From Lachnospiraceae bacterium UBA7179 (GTDB taxonomy: Bacteria; Bacillota; Clostridia; Lachnospirales; Lachnospiraceae), in the NCBI GenBank assembly GCA_002491195.1, contig DKVL01000094.1, positions 1-33,899 of the forward strand: 33,899 bases of DNA, given 5' to 3'. Shown here piece after piece: positions 33,884-33,899 of this stretch (positions are counted from its first letter, which is position 1; the number at the start of each line of letters is the position of its first letter). The notes below the pieces were generated by a model, which saw nothing but the letters and a program-made list of their open reading frames with translations, made no database searches and was not told the DNA's origin. Made by a program: the position numbers and the translations under genes.

Positions 33884-33899
33884 TTCACTCCGTTTCAGT

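Overview
The window looks like chromosomal DNA of a gut-type Firmicute, most likely a Lachnospiraceae member (Clostridia). The support is indirect: strong Shine-Dalgarno sequences of the GGAGG type, low to mid GC, a shared-ATPase style sugar ABC importer (binding protein and two permeases with no ATPase gene), GHKL/LytTR two-component genes, a BceAB-type exporter, and a GH3 enzyme with the reversed domain order first described in rumen Clostridia. Nearly every gene is on the minus strand; only the genes at 2448-3503 and 9511-10254 are on plus.

Layout. (1) 1-2240 is a worn accessory/defence-like stretch: the 5' part of an OLD/RecF-type ATPase, a small conserved protein, and a DUF1016 (PDDEXK) nuclease broken by a frameshift plus an internal deletion. 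(2) 2448-3503 is an unrecognised protein with its own good promoter. (3) 3616-5481 encodes a soluble LacI-type sugar-binding domain joined to a GGDEF domain. (4) 5711-9330 is a sugar ABC operon (binding lipoprotein, two permeases, and an HPr-like protein without the usual active-site His). (5) 9511-10254 is a divergent AraC-type regulator. (6) 10291-15459 holds two GH94 phosphorylases. (7) 15658-16143 is a YaiI/YqxD protein. (8) 16328-19790 is an acetyltransferase and a reversed-order GH3 beta-glucosidase under a LacI-operator promoter. Parts 4-8 read as a beta-gluco-oligosaccharide import, phosphorolysis and hydrolysis locus. A 29-nt element (24 of 29 identical) lies at the same 31-nt distance from the -10 of both the binding-protein gene and the GH94 operon, and is probably the AraC target.

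(9) 19939-27272 is the most unusual part. A transglutaminase-like lipoprotein gene is followed after 14 nt by a gene fusing a cellobiose/chitobiose-type PTS EIIC membrane domain to an apparently intact EAL (c-di-GMP phosphodiesterase) domain, with no EIIA or EIIB nearby. Upstream are a zinc-ribbon gene and a LytTR response regulator with a GHKL kinase, the latter frameshifted in an A-run. The promoters of the lipoprotein operon and of the zinc-ribbon gene share a duplicated element: two direct repeats with a 21-bp period, both exactly 29 nt upstream of a TAAAAT -10 box, which is the geometry of LytTR sites. I infer a regulon in which the LytTR pair controls a surface protein and a sugar-sensing c-di-GMP phosphodiesterase, with the sugar-sensing GGDEF protein at 3616-5481 as a possible opposing enzyme.

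(10) 27456-33744 holds an alpha/beta hydrolase, a BceAB-type transporter with a tiny 28-residue membrane peptide, and a LacI regulator. Between them is a mosaic: a TetR gene cut short, the first ~54 codons of a chemotaxis-receptor-like gene joined to a histidine kinase lacking its end, and that kinase joined to an ABC ATPase lacking its start. No tRNA, rRNA, CRISPR array or complete insertion sequence was seen.
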